Assembly (NCBI GenBank): GCA_023678885.1
Contig: CM042985.1
Coordinates: 14,300,465 to 14,364,464 of the forward strand
DNA length: 64,000 nucleotides
Direction: 5' to 3'
Source of the DNA: Pogostemon cablin
Taxonomy: Eukaryota; Streptophyta; Magnoliopsida; Lamiales; Lamiaceae
Part shown: positions 1 to 10,909 of the stretch, piece by piece
Layout of the letters: every line of letters starts with the position of its first letter
How positions within the stretch are numbered: the first letter of the stretch is position 1
Notes under the pieces: model-generated
What the model was told of the DNA's origin: nothing
The model's input: the letters and a program-made list of their open reading frames with translations, nothing else
The model's database searches: none
Translations under genes and position numbers: made by a program

Positions 1-943
1 GATTTGCTCAATCACACCATTAACAGGACCGCAGGTTAGATCAGTAAAATGTCAAACACAATATCAACTTAATTAGTCTTACAAGACAAGCAACGGTCGA
101 CAGGAAAACTTAGGGGTTTGGGTTGGGGAACAAATCAATATAACAACATAGAAAATTGATTGCCCAACCCAAACCCTAGAAAAAGATGAATTCAGTAACT
201 TTAATGGAAACTGGATTAAAAACAAATTAGGCAATAAGAAGCACCATAGAGGTACAACTTAAGCTAGCCCCCTCGAAGAATGTAAAAATAATAAATGATG
301 TGATTTGTAGACAATTGAGAAATAATGGGATCAGAGATGAACTAGAAACTTGTAGGTTAGTGGTACAATACAACACTTAATGTCAGATAATATTAACTCA
401 AGAGATTATATTCTGATCACATATTTATAACTGAACTTATAAAATGTAAGAATCCAATTCCAATAGTAAAGTTTATGATTAAATGAAAAAATCTGCTAAG
501 AAAAATATTATTAACAGATTACTACATTTTATTAAGCCTATATTGATTCAGAAAAATATAAGTTTTAATATTCTCAAACAATTCATATTGAACATACTGC
601 TAAAATAAATTATACATATATTAAGTATGAGCTCATGAACTTATAACTGCCCTACTCTGTAAATATGCAAAATAAAGAGAACCCACAAACACATAAAGCT
701 AAAATATTATAAAAACACAACTTCAAAGCAGAGCTTCTCACCACAACAAAAGATTCAATTTTTTTCTCAAAATGATTAAGAAAGGACTCACCCTCTTCAC
801 TAGATTTCATCATTTCTACCTGCTCTTCAATTCATTTCAGTGAACAATTGGTTGATTGAATAGCATTAAACTCTCTTACCATTCATAAGAATGAACAATA
901 TTTCTCACCCTTCAATACCTAAATAGAAAACATGCCTTGTTAT
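1..943. other. AT-rich DNA, no gene recognised
   Basis: AT-rich sequence without a convincing reading frame or repeat structure. The downstream exons expected for the THO5-like relic at 944-1511 (minus strand) would fall here, but I do not recognise any. A purine/pyrimidine stretch at about 780-840 could be a decayed exon, without support. Confidence 0.5.
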
Positions 944-1511
944 GTGGAGCTGCAACGTAGTCATTTCCATGGGTGCTTTAGCATGTTCTGATTCAGCTTT
1001 AACCCAGGTTAAATTCGAACAAGACAGACCTATTGATGAACATTTTTAAATGGTGAGGCTCACAAAGATTGCTATATAGGACACCGATATGCAGTTTAGG
1101 CATAGAACATCACCATATTCCCAGCACTAAATCTCGCCATTTTCGATTTCCCTATTTGTTTATTTCACAATGAAAATATGACTATATAGCAGTCTTTAAC
1201 CGCTGATCCTTTCTTCTAGATTGATACACGGAATACCTGACAGCCCCTAAATTGTAATAAACCCCAAAACCCAGGAATTTGGAGACTCTAATACAATAAG
1301 AGAGTGAACTACATAGAAACAGAAGTTCCAGAGACAAAGCAGTGCAATAGAAACAAACCTGACGGAGAGTAACAAAATTAAGGATGATTTGAGTGCCAAG
1401 TTCTTAGAGATCTGATTTTGACTGAGCTTCCTTCTTGATAGCCAGCATTTTGGCAACGATTTCTTCCGCTGAGACCTTGCTCTGTCGAAGCCTATCGTAG
1501 AGCACCGCCAT
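944..1511 (-). pseudogene. THO5: THO complex subunit 5-like pseudogene, 5' exons
   Basis: THO5 is a subunit of the THO/TREX complex, which couples nuclear transcription to mRNA export. Exon 1 is 1511-1359 (51 codons from an ATG). It reads through the family segment EEIVAKML and ends in LNFVTLRQ, followed by a GT donor at 1358-1357. Codon 36 (CTC-TAA) is a stop where the family has a charged residue. Exon 2 remains at about 1037-944: NRSVL, then a one-base frameshift, then VKAES, HAKAP and TTLQLH, where recognisable sequence ends. The family resemblance is from my knowledge of plant THO5. The N-terminal extension typical of THO5 is absent, and the exon 2 acceptor is not clear. In-frame stop, frameshift and 3' truncation make it a pseudogene or captured fragment. 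It lies head-to-head with the PTAC10 relic 1.8 kb away. Confidence 0.78.
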
Positions 1512-1725
1512 CGTAGAGTAATGAAATTGCAGTAATTTTTTTTGTTGTTGAAGGGTCAAGATTTCTGAAATTGCAGCATAATTGAAGGCGTTAAAATTTT
1601 ATGTAAGGATTCAAAGAAAAAACTGCCGCACTTAATTTCACCAAATTTAAATTTAATGAAAACTAGTTTCCAATTTTCGTGGTTATGTTTTTGGTTTGAG
1701 AGGGAATTGTTTGGCCAATCTTTTA

Positions 1726-1988
1726 CTCCATTCGTCCCATAGAAGTTGACACACTTTCCTTTTTGGTTTGTCCCACTAAAATTTACACATTTTCTTTTTA
1801 ATACATGGACCCACACAAAAAATAATTAATCTATTCTCATGGCCCCACATATCACCTCTAATACAACTACCCACTATACATTAAATATTATTTCTCTCAC
1901 TTCACTTTACTCCACTTTACATTAAATTATTATATTCCTTAATCTTCGTGCCAAAAAAATTATACCAACTTCTATGGGACAGATGGAG
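1726..1988. mobile_element. Stowaway-like MITE
   Basis: A 263-bp element with long imperfect terminal inverted repeats: it opens CTCCATTCGTCCCATAGAAG and closes with the complement (CTTCTATGGGACAGATGGAG). It is flanked by the dinucleotide TA on both sides (1724-1725 and 1989-1990). The CTCC(C/A)T(C/T)CGTCCC end and TA target duplication are the signature of Stowaway (Tc1/mariner-derived) MITEs. It has no coding capacity. Confidence 0.92.
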
Positions 1989-1990
1989 TA

Positions 1991-2530
1991 GTTTTGGAGA
2001 GAGGGACAGGTTCGCGGGGTTTCTAAACCATCTCATAAACTTTTTACTACATTTATTTGTATTTGTATTACTTATAAAATTGTTCACACTTTAGAAAAAA
2101 AGAAATATTATCATAATTCGTTATCTCAAAAATACATCGTAAATTTTAAAATATTATATTTTTATGTACACAATCTATGTCAAAGTCTTGGATGTACGAA
2201 CCATGTTTAAATGTATTGAACTTGATATTCTTTTGTAAAATTAAAAATAAATAACGATATTAAGCAAAATTAATTAAAATAAAAAAAATGCAAGTATAAT
2301 TTATTAAGTATAATATTCAAATGCACATAATAATAATAAATAAAAAAGAGCCAAAATATATTTTAAATAGACAGTTTTTGGTGAGAAAAATATATTAAAA
2401 TTGTGTTTGTGTAAAGTGATTTGTGAGACGTATTAACGTATATTGTTATATAAAAAAATATATTTATGAGTTGTTAAAATTGTTTTTTAAAATAAGATGA
2501 ATAATATATTAAAATAAGATCAATAGTATA
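1991..2530. other. AT-rich spacer, nothing recognised
   Basis: Very AT-rich DNA between two MITEs. No reading frame, RNA gene or ordered repeat is seen. Confidence 0.5.
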
Positions 2531-2532
2531 TA

Positions 2533-2777
2533 CTTCCTCGGTCCCCTTGAAATTTGTGAATTTATCCATTTTGGTCCGTCCCACATTACAAAGTATCAAT
2601 TTTTCTTTTTGGATTGATGTGACCCACAATCACTACACATGACCCACACTCAACACTAATACAACTATCCACTACACATTAAAATATTATTTCTCTCACC
2701 TTACTATATATTAAATTATTATACTCATTAATCCACGTGCAAAAAGTAAATAAATACTTTTCAAGGGGACGGAGGGA

Positions 2778-2778
<1 letters not shown>
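2533..2778. mobile_element. Second Stowaway-like MITE
   Basis: A 246-bp element opening CTTCCTCGGTCCCCTTGAAA and closing in the complementary CTTTTCAAGGGGACGGAGGGAG. TA lies at both borders (2531-2532 and 2779-2780). The interior resembles the MITE at 1726-1988 (shared CACTACACATTAAA and ATTATTTCTCTCAC stretches), so the two are related subfamilies. The right TA merges into a TA microsatellite. Confidence 0.92.

Positions 2779-2835
<57 letters not shown>
2779..2835. repeat. (TA)n microsatellite
   Basis: About 28 uninterrupted TA units starting at the target-site TA of the adjacent MITE. The array probably expanded from the TA duplication. Confidence 0.97.
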
Positions 2836-2837
<2 letters not shown>

Positions 2838-3298
2838 CTAATTGTATAATTTTTTTACATTAAATTTTTCATTAAAAAACTTACAAAATTTTGCTAAAAA
2901 AAGTATACATTTTTATTCATAAATGTATAAATGTTTTAAAAAATGGATGCATGATGCACTCGGGTGCACATGATAATCTGCCTTATATAGTCATTTTTAC
3001 TATATACTAAAAAATATATAAATAAAATAACTTATTTAATGGTGAATAACTTTTCATTAATTTAAATTTTATTTTATATTTCCTCCATCCATTGTTAATG
3101 TATTTATTTGTTTTTTCACATGATTTAAAGAGTCGTATCATTTTATATGTGGTAAATAATTGTATTATGCAAAATAAATAAATAAATAAAAGTGCATACA
3201 TTTAAATTTGAAAAATACATTATTTTTTATTTTTTTATTTTTTATATTTTGCCTTGGATATTATTTACGAAGGAGAAAATAGTTTACAAAATCCCCAT
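2836..3298. other. AT-rich spacer upstream of PTAC10 relic
   Basis: AT-rich sequence with poly-A/T runs. No promoter element can be assigned with confidence. Confidence 0.45.
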
Positions 3299-4640
3299 AT
3301 GCAAGCTCTCCAAGCTCTTCCCTCGACCTCAAAACCCCTAATAAACCACGAATCTCACTTACCCTCCAAATTTTCGAATTGCAGCGCCTTCTGATGAGTA
3401 CCCGGTCGGAGATGATGACAAATTTCTCGCATCCTTTGGTCCCAAGGGAGAAAATATCTGAAGATAACCCCGAAAAAGAAACTGAGTTGAAAGGGGATAA
3501 GCTCCCTCGGAAGAAATCCTCATCCCTGAGGCCGATTTTGCACGAAAGTCTCTCAATAAAGGCGAGGAAGAGCCCCTTGAATCTCGGGAAGCAATTGAAA
3601 CTTTCAGAATTTTGAGCCCCAAGTACCAACTGAAGAAAATTGTTGAAATGGGGCTCATGGAAGATAGGTATTATGCCAAGCAGTTCGAGATTAAGGGGAA
3701 AAATCCGGAGCTGCTTCAAACTTTGTGGAGTGGGCATCTGGCGCTGGTCCTAGTGCCTCACAGGAATCGGACTCCCCGAGGGTGGTAGGTGGACAATAAG
3801 GAGTTGGAAATCATTCGTGGTGCACATAAGCTGCATTCTGTCATGAGAGTAGATGATGAGAATGCGGAGGAAAGGCTGGAGAAGAGAACGAACACTGAGG
3901 ATAACTGGATATGTAGGTATTCTTGGTGCATTATAATGAGTGGGTCGAGGCTGATAGGGATCGATTGGAGGAGGAATCCTACAAGGTTACTTCTGGATCT
4001 TTGATTTTCTAATGTTGTTAGTTTCTCATTCAGAGTATTTCTGCCATTTCACTCATGTTTGTTTATGATTGAATCGATGGTTGACCATGGTTCTCCTGTT
4101 CGATGCTTCTGCATGGAGTAACTGAATAGCTAGATATTGATTGGCTTATTGCATTTACTCGTGTTTTAGTTATAAATTCTTTTGGCTAATTTCCTTGATA
4201 TCTTTAAGCATTTTAATTTGAAACGCGACCCATTTTATGATTATTAGGTGGAAATTATGTTCATTTGTTTATTAACATAAGAACAAAAGGTTAAACTCAA
4301 ATCTCATTGTGTTTTAATTATAAAGCTTATTGGATCCTGCTAAAGGATATTTGATTAATCCTGATAGAATAATATGTGAATTCCTTATTTTTGTGTACAT
4401 GATTGAAGAATCGTCTAATGTTATATAAGGCAGTTATGAAGAGGCGTTTGTGATCATTGCAGTCTGACCATGAGTATTATCCTGACAGGAGGAAAAAGGG
4501 GAAAGGATCACAATGAGGATATGGTAAGATTGTTGTGGTTTCTTTTTATCCTTATACATCACATGATCACTCGATAAACTAATTATTCCAAGTTATTTTA
4601 TGGCCTGCAGTATGAGCTTCCGTTCTATTACCCAAGATAG
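3299..4640 (+). pseudogene. PTAC10: PTAC10 (plastid transcriptionally active 10) pseudogene, 5' part
   Basis: PTAC10 is a nuclear-encoded, plastid-targeted S1-domain protein of the plastid-encoded RNA polymerase complex. Exon 1 (3299-3985) can be followed in three frames: a possible transit-peptide start MQALQALPSTS, then DEYPVGDDDKFLASFGPKGE, then EADFARKSLNKGEE, YYAKQFEIKGKNPE and VDNKELEIIRGAHKL, ending NEWVEADRDRLEEESYK at a GT (3986). Breaks include frameshifts near 3390, 3470-3510 and 3915, a TGA after GENI, and a TAG replacing Glu between PRGW and VDNKELE. Exon 2 (4463-4523) follows a CAG acceptor, carries EYYPDRRKKGK and ends at a GTAAGA donor. Exon 3 starts at 4611 after CTGCAG with YELPFYYP and stops abruptly, before the S1 domain. 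Retained introns mean a DNA-level copy, not a retrocopy. Confidence 0.9.
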
Positions 4641-7600
4641 ATAAATTATTCCAATTATTCTTTTCCTTTATTTTATTTGCTATTATTTAAAATAGTCCCT
4701 GCTTGATTAGAAATAAAGTTAGGCTCTTTTCCAGTTTTAGTTCTTACTTTTTTTTCACCCCTTAATCAACTATATCTTGCAAATCTATATTGTAATTGTG
4801 TAAGGTTCTTTTTTTTATGTTTATATATGATATCCTGGATCTAGGTATGGTACTCAATTCCTTTTTTGGTTGTTATGCATTTACATGAGAGTGCTTCTCA
4901 TACTCTGTTATTTTCAAATAAATATAGATTTTTAACCTTGAATGGCTTATTCAATGAATTTAGCAAGGACATGAGCATGTTGTTTTATGTTTTCTGCATT
5001 ATATTTGAGAATAAAAATGAAAATTGAGGTTAGATAAAGCTATCTATTCATAAGATACGTAGATTGGCAGTCAGACATATTCTAATTAAGCAAAAGTCAT
5101 TTATTCGCTTGCGTCTGGTTTCCCAGTTGCTTCAATGTTACATACAGGTTATCTGCATTACATAGTGCACATAGAACACGTCTTAGTAAAATATTGAATA
5201 GTATTGGTTGATAAACTGCGGAGAGTATTTAGACACATCCCTCGTGTTGGTAATGAATTAAAACTGCTTCTCTTATTTCTAGCTCTCTTCTAATATGTGC
5301 AAGTATATAGTTATACACTTGCCATTTTCCAGAATATGATACATTGATTGCTATCAATTTCAATAGAAGACAAGTCCAAGGTTATATAAGGCAAAAACTA
5401 TGAGGGGTAAAACAAGACAAGAAGTAAATCAAAAGCTACAACAAATCAACCAACTAGTTCTCAAGGGGAAAGGTTAAATTTATCTATTTCTATTCAATTC
5501 ATACAAAACAACAACAATAATGTTGAATTGTGTAGCTGCTAAAATATTAACTGAGACCTGGTTGATTTATTTGCTGCTTTTTGTGAGTTTATTTACGTTC
5601 TTCCTGGAATTGACACATGAACCAATGTATCCTCTGCTTGTTGGACTTTCAGCAATAGTTCTGTTCGTAAGTATGCCAAGGTAGTCAAGATAACTAGTCT
5701 GAGTGAATATAATTAGTTGTAGATAGATTAATATCTATTTTGCTATTTTTAATAAAATATTATGTACTTCAAATTGTATAGTGGTGTAATGGTAGTTTTA
5801 GTTATATTGTGATTTTAATTTGCCAAAATCCTATGTTGTTGATTTTACCTTTATGAAGAGTGCAGTCTTTAATTACTATTATAACAGTTTACAATAAAAT
5901 CCTGATGTGTAATGCAATGTATAACAATCTGATGTCGAACACTAATAATGTGAATCTTTGGATGAGAAGTGCTTTTGCTGCTTCATGTATGTGCAGGAGG
6001 GAACATGAATTTAAAGTTACTATTAACTTTGCTTACGAAGCATATATGCATCATCTCAACAAATTCTTAAAGGGAGACAACACAATCTGCCTAAAAAACT
6101 TTTCAATTTCTTGATGTAGTCCTTCTGGATAAGCAAACTAAAAGGTTCACTCTTATTTTATTCAAGCAGACTCTCACCCTCATTCTTTTTTAAATAATTT
6201 AATTAAGTATTCAGATGCTCTGTTTTAATTTTAGGAATGAGGTAGTTGGCTGATCATTTTTTGTTCCTTAATTTGAAGCAATGGACTAGATTATTAGAAA
6301 GGATATTACAAGAGTCTTTGTCCTACACAGTTGGACCTATCTCTTAATATTAGTATCTACATATTTTTTATGCTTTATGTGCAGTTTGTGTGATTTTAAT
6401 ATAGAGCTGAAAGATTTATTTGTCTTTTGTCAGTTGGAATTTGATTATAGGAGTATAGCTCAGCTTTGAACTTCATGTATGCATGCTATGTTCCTTGATC
6501 ATGTTGCAGATTTATCAGCTAGAGCTTTTTATAAACCTATTTTTGTCTCAGTGTGATGCTGAAATGAATTGCACTGAACTACTTTTCTTTATTTTTCTCT
6601 AAAAAATGGCGAAATGAGCTGCTACGTTATTTCTTCTCAAGTCATTACCCATTGATTGCAGATAGAAAAGAAAAAAAGATGAGTGTGTTGAACAGTCCGA
6701 TATGATACTGGTTGGATTTTAATTTTCACTGTAATATCAGTTATTTATGTGTTAAACTTGATTATCCAAAAGCTATGGAAGAGAATTTCCTCACTCCATG
6801 TAGAAATAGTGAGCCCACTAATCTCTCTTAAACATTTGGGCAAAGGAAACTCTTATAGTATCATGCGAAATAGTGAGTCCACTTAAAAAGATGTTAAACA
6901 TCATTTTATGAGTGATGCCTGCTTTTAATTTTCTTTTCTGATCAAGATTTATTACTTAGTTACTATGTCGTATTATTAGTATGTTTCGAAGTGATAGATA
7001 TTTTAAAGTTGGAATGGACTCAGAATATATCAATAAATAGTATTAAGGCTTGAAGTTTGATGCAGTGTCTTATCTATATGTATTGAAGGAATGCACCAGT
7101 TGTTCTTGGATAAAGGATTTTGATTTTTCGAGCTATAAAGCATGTATGACAGTTCTGTGTGCAGAGAGCAAGACCTATATTTTGAACTTACTAGCTTGGT
7201 AACTTGCTGGTTGTTGTTTTTTATGCTGTTGTTTGGTAGTTGGTAATTTGTTGGTTGCTACGTTTATTCTGCTGTTTAAGCTGGCTTTTTTTTTACCTGG
7301 TGCTTGGTTATTCATCATTTGTGATGGGTATTCTGCTTATTCCTGCAAGATCTACCTTGTTTTGCTGGGTTCTTCTGCTAATATTTTTTTCTACTAGTTC
7401 ACTTTGTTTTGTTGCTGGTAATTCTACTAATCTGCTTGATTATTTTACTATTGTTTTTATCATGCTATTGGGTGGTTCTGATGCTACGTCATAGTGCAAT
7501 ATTGCTAAATATACTGCAAATTAGTTGTAGGTTTAATTTGCTGATGTATATGCTGTTGCATTTTTTCAGAGTTAAATGCTTGCTGGTTTCTGCTACGAAA

Positions 7601-7868
7601 TCTACCGTTGCAGTTTGCTGGTGCTTTGATTTTCTTGTTCAAGATTTGAAGCCGCAATAACTTAGTTTTGTTTTTATTTCTGATTGTAATTATGAAACCA
7701 GCTAAATAGATAGTCGAAGTTACCCTTAGCTGGCTAAGGTGCTAGTTTTTTACTATGTATTGTTATGTATTTGATGTATTATATAGTGTACAATTCTGAA
7801 TTTAATATACATTTTCGTAAAAATAATAATATATTAATATTAAACAATTATTATTTTCTATTAAATAA

Positions 7869-7870
<2 letters not shown>
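4641..7870. other. AT-rich region, possible intron or element interior
   Basis: About 3.2 kb of AT-rich DNA after the truncated PTAC10 exon 3. The remaining PTAC10 exons (S1 domain) are not found. A frame at about 5998-6112 follows a TGTGCAG acceptor-like site and reads REHEFKVTINFAYEAY before a stop; it could be a captured exon, but I cannot name it. 7200-7660 is T-rich, low-complexity sequence whose frames look spurious. The region may be the interior of the CACTA element that ends at 8483 (inference). Confidence 0.4.

Positions 7871-7916
<46 letters not shown>
7871..7916. repeat. (TA)n microsatellite
   Basis: About 22 TA units inside AT-rich DNA on the left flank of the CACTA subterminal repeats. 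Confidence 0.95.
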
Positions 7917-7920
<4 letters not shown>

Positions 7921-8009
7921 CTAATAAAATTATTATGAATTATTTAATAATAAAATAATAATTTAATGAAATTATTATTATTATTAAATATTGCATAAAA
8001 ACTTAAAAT

Positions 8010-8483
8010 TTTAACACAAGTATTATCTAAATGTTTTACAAAAGTGTTACATGAATTATTTAAAGTGATACATTTAATATTATAATTAATGTTACATTAT
8101 GTTCAAAAGTGTTATCAAAATAATGTAAATAATGTTACTCTATATTGAAAAGTGTTATCCGGATAATGTACTTAATGTTATAGTATATTTAAAAGTGTTA
8201 CCAAAATAATGTTACATTAAATTCAAAAGTGTTAACAAAATAATGTTACATTAGAAAAATTAAATATTATATAAGCGTATATGTAACATTTTTTAAAGTG
8301 TTACGATAAAGTGTTAAAATTGGTATGAGGTGTTATCATAACATAAAAAAGTGTAACATTAGATTTTAGATAACAGGGGCAACAGCGACACCGAAAATAA
8401 TGTTACATAAGACCTATAATAACATTTATTCATTGTTAAGTAACATTTTTTTAGTGTTATGTAATGTCACTTATGTTGTAGTG
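8010..8483 (+). mobile_element. CACTA-type transposon, right end with subterminal repeats
   Basis: 8010-8460 is a run of degenerate 40-45-bp units built from AATGTTACATTA and TTCAAAAGTGTTA, typical of the subterminal transposase-binding arrays of CACTA (En/Spm) elements. The sequence ends ACTTATGTTGTAGTG at 8483, whose complement starts CACTACAACATAAG, the CACTA terminal signature. The next bases, ACT (8484-8486), match the target triplet in the uninterrupted sister LTR (12279-12281), so the element inserted into an Athila LTR with a likely 3-bp duplication. No left terminus CACTACAACAT is seen, so it lies left of the window or is lost. No transposase is visible. Confidence 0.8.
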
Positions 8484-8486
8484 ACT

Positions 8487-9609
8487 CCACAAGGGGGGAT
8501 CACCCCCCAACCATCATCCACATCCTTTCCTCCATCCATCCATCACTTTGAAGATTCATCTGCTGAAGGGGGGATCACCCCCCAACCATCAACAACATCC
8601 TTTCCTCCATCCATCCATCACTTTGAAGATTCGTCTGCTAAATCAAGAGGAGAACCAAGAGAAGGATTCAAGACTGAGAAGGACGCGACGATGCCCCAAT
8701 TTAGGGTTTTTATCATTTCCTAATTTATCTTGTATTTTCCAGACATCCAAGTAAGATCTATCCAACACCCATGATTACTCTTTGCAACATCATGGGCCAG
8801 AACCGTTTTGGTAGATCTATGGTTTTAAAAGTTTTTATTAATTAATTGAACTTCCGTGTGTATACTTCGTACAATAGTACTTGTGGATTTATTTTATATA
8901 AGACAATGCTTTATTAATTCATACCCAGAGTGGTTTTGTGCATCTTTAACTGTTACGTAGAGTCTGAATACATATCTTGGTTATTGATTGAGTGCGTTCA
9001 CTGCTGAGCAGGATTATATGTTATGATTCTAAGTGAGGGGACTCCGAAGCTTCATTAAAACTATCTTATATGAATACTTATTAATCGAATTGGATTCGGG
9101 TTAATAAGTAGGATAAAGAAGATAATTTTATAGTATCTATAAAGGGAGATCATATCGGGTTAGAGTACCAATCCTAGGGGGAAATAATTAATACTGATAA
9201 TACTTAGAAAGGGGGTGAAATTATATCCCTTGCCCCAAGGTTATTCACACGTGTTACACGCTTATTTACTTGTGTCTATAGAGTAGATTTGCAAGGTTTA
9301 GTGATGTGTTCATATTCCACAAGGCAGAGTCGGACATTGATACACGAAAGAGAGATTAATGAATGAAACTGGATTATCTTAGAGCTGTCTATTCTCCTAC
9401 TTGATCCGCTTTCGTATTTATCTAGTGATATTTTATTTTATTACTAAATCCAAAACTTTATTGCCCTCGTCTTAATTAATTTACTAAATAATTTAATTGA
9501 TAATACGCCATCCTTTGGGTTTGATATTTAACTTGGTCGCTTCCTTAAGCTGAAACCGATATCCTTCATACTTGGGGATTAATTTTGCATGCAAAGAAAA
9601 CGCGCATCA
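8487..9609 (+). mobile_element. Athila-type LTR, 5' LTR truncated by CACTA
   Basis: This is the 3' two thirds of the LTR present complete at 11541-13322. It starts at the CACTA junction and ends AAAACGCGCATCA, followed by a primer-binding site. It differs from the sister LTR by a 75-bp tandem duplication (8491-8640) and scattered substitutions. It shares with all other Athila LTRs here the conserved block around 8945-9053 (AACTGTTACGTAGAGTCTG to GGGACTCCGAAG). Its left third should lie on the far side of the CACTA, outside the visible sequence. Confidence 0.88.
8491..8640. repeat. 75-bp tandem duplication with G6-ATCA-C6 palindromes
   Basis: Two tandem 75-bp copies (8491-8565, 8566-8640). 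Each begins with GGGGGGATCACCCCCC, a perfect 6-bp inverted repeat around ATCA (8493-8508 and 8568-8583). The homologous LTR at 11541-13322 has one copy (about 12291 onwards), so the duplication is specific to this LTR. Confidence 0.93.
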
Positions 9610-9615
9610 AGTTTT

Positions 9616-9633
9616 TGGCTCCGTTGCCTGGGA
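9616..9633 (+). other. Primer-binding site (tRNA-Asp type)
   Basis: TGGCTCCGTTGCCTGGGA starts six bases after the LTR end. It matches the complement of the plant tRNA-Asp 3' end (TGGCGCCGTTGCCGG...) with two substitutions, as usual for Athila-lineage elements. Confidence 0.8.
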
Positions 9634-9846
9634 CGGCTGTTATTATAAGTTTATTATTTCTAGTTGATTAAGACTCTACCGTCATGACTCTCCTACGTTA
9701 AACATGAGTGCCTATTGGAGGCTTGTCCCTTCCTGTTTATTACTTTATTATTTCTTTTGTGTGAATGAGGAGTCATTATATTTGAGATGCTCACGTTTCG
9801 GCAATTACATCTCTTTTCAAACTTAGTTTCGACTTACATTTTTACT

Positions 9847-9865
9847 AAGTTTGGGGGGTGTGATG
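9847..9865 (+). other. Internal polypurine-tract-like motif
   Basis: AAGTTTGGGGGGTGTGATG, nearly identical to the terminal PPT/LTR junction AAGTTTGGGGGTTTGATG of this family. The same motif sits at the same internal position in two other copies (20527-20545 and 48605-48623). Confidence 0.65.
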
Positions 9866-10802
9866 TACTTACCTCGTCTTATGAGCACTAAGGGTATAAT
9901 TTTTTATTTCATTGGTTGTTTGTTTGTTAGGAGGTTGATTTGCAGTGGCATATTAGTATTTTAACCGGTGTTGGTATGTCAATTTTTTGCAACTTACCTA
10001 ATATTTAGTGTGTTGTGTCTAGTGTGTGGAGTCAATTAGATAGTCAATTGAGTCTTTCTTATAGTTCTCTTATTTTATTATTGATGAATCTGTGATGATG
10101 AGGTTTTCTTGAGTTTTGATGAAAGAACAGGTAAAAGAATGGCAACATGAGTTCTACACTGAGGCTTTGACCTGATCGAGTTGAACAACTCGAGGAACTC
10201 GTGCATATGTTGAAGAAAATCAGGTGCCCTTGTTTTCTAATTCTAATTTTTATGTGTGCTTTTAAATTCATGGAGTGAAAGGATTGAGTTTATATTTTTG
10301 GTGATCTATGTGAGATTATATTTTTAGAATTGTGCTTGAAATTCATATGCTTTTAAAATTGATGAAGAAAGTGTACTAGAGTTATATTGTGGTATGAAGT
10401 TCTATGTATACTTGTGGGATATTACTTAACATGAAAGGTGATCTGTTGCTTGTTAAAAACCTATGTGAGATTTTTAGCCTCATTGATCATGTTACATAAT
10501 CACATGATATTTCTTTTCTGGTGAGTATCGTTCTTATGCGTGTATTCTAGAACTTATCTTGAGTCTCTTTGAATATTGAAGATTAGTATAGCGGATTATG
10601 AAAATAATATTCGGCCATCTTAGAATAAGCCATCTTTTCTCATATACTTTATTTGAATTCATTAAATCCCTTGTCAGCCCATTTGAGCCTTTTTAAATCC
10701 ATTCTGTTGATAGTCAATAAAGCTTAATTGAAGAGAGTGGTGATTTGAGGGATGATAAGGATGATGAAAGAAGAGTCTTAAGAATGAAAAAGAAAATTCC
10801 TA

Positions 10803-10909
10803 GAGTAGTGCTCAAATCTAGTACTCCATGGAAACAAACACCTTAGGGTAGTGCTTAAATCTAGTACCCTATGGAGGATGTGAGAGGTAGTGCCCGAAAC
10901 TGGTACCTC
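10803..10909 (+). other. Three tandem conserved stem-loops in Athila 3' UTR
   Basis: Three hairpins with 14-nt loops. GAGTA (10803-10807) pairs with TACTC (10822-10826). TAGGGTA (10844-10850) pairs with TACCCTA (10865-10871). GAGGTA (10884-10889) pairs with TACCTC (10904-10909). Loops start GTGC and end in AG or GG. Homologous hairpins with different but still paired stems occur in four other 3' UTR copies in the window. Confidence 0.75.

Noticed and set aside
3261..3737. 158-codon minus-strand frame
   Set aside because: It is the antisense shadow of PTAC10 exon 1, whose sense-strand protein matches are clear.
7240..7660. Two overlapping plus-strand frames with hydrophobic, Leu/Phe/Cys-rich products
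   Set aside because: They arise from T-rich low-complexity DNA. No domain, no start context, and they overlap each other.
8491..8583. G6/C6 blocks as a G-quadruplex
   Set aside because: Only one G-run per strand within reach; the inverted repeat G6-ATCA-C6 explains the pattern better.
8400..8723. 107-codon frame with repeated Pro/Ser-rich units
   Set aside because: It spans the CACTA-LTR junction and the 75-bp LTR duplication, so it is a by-product of two non-coding elements.
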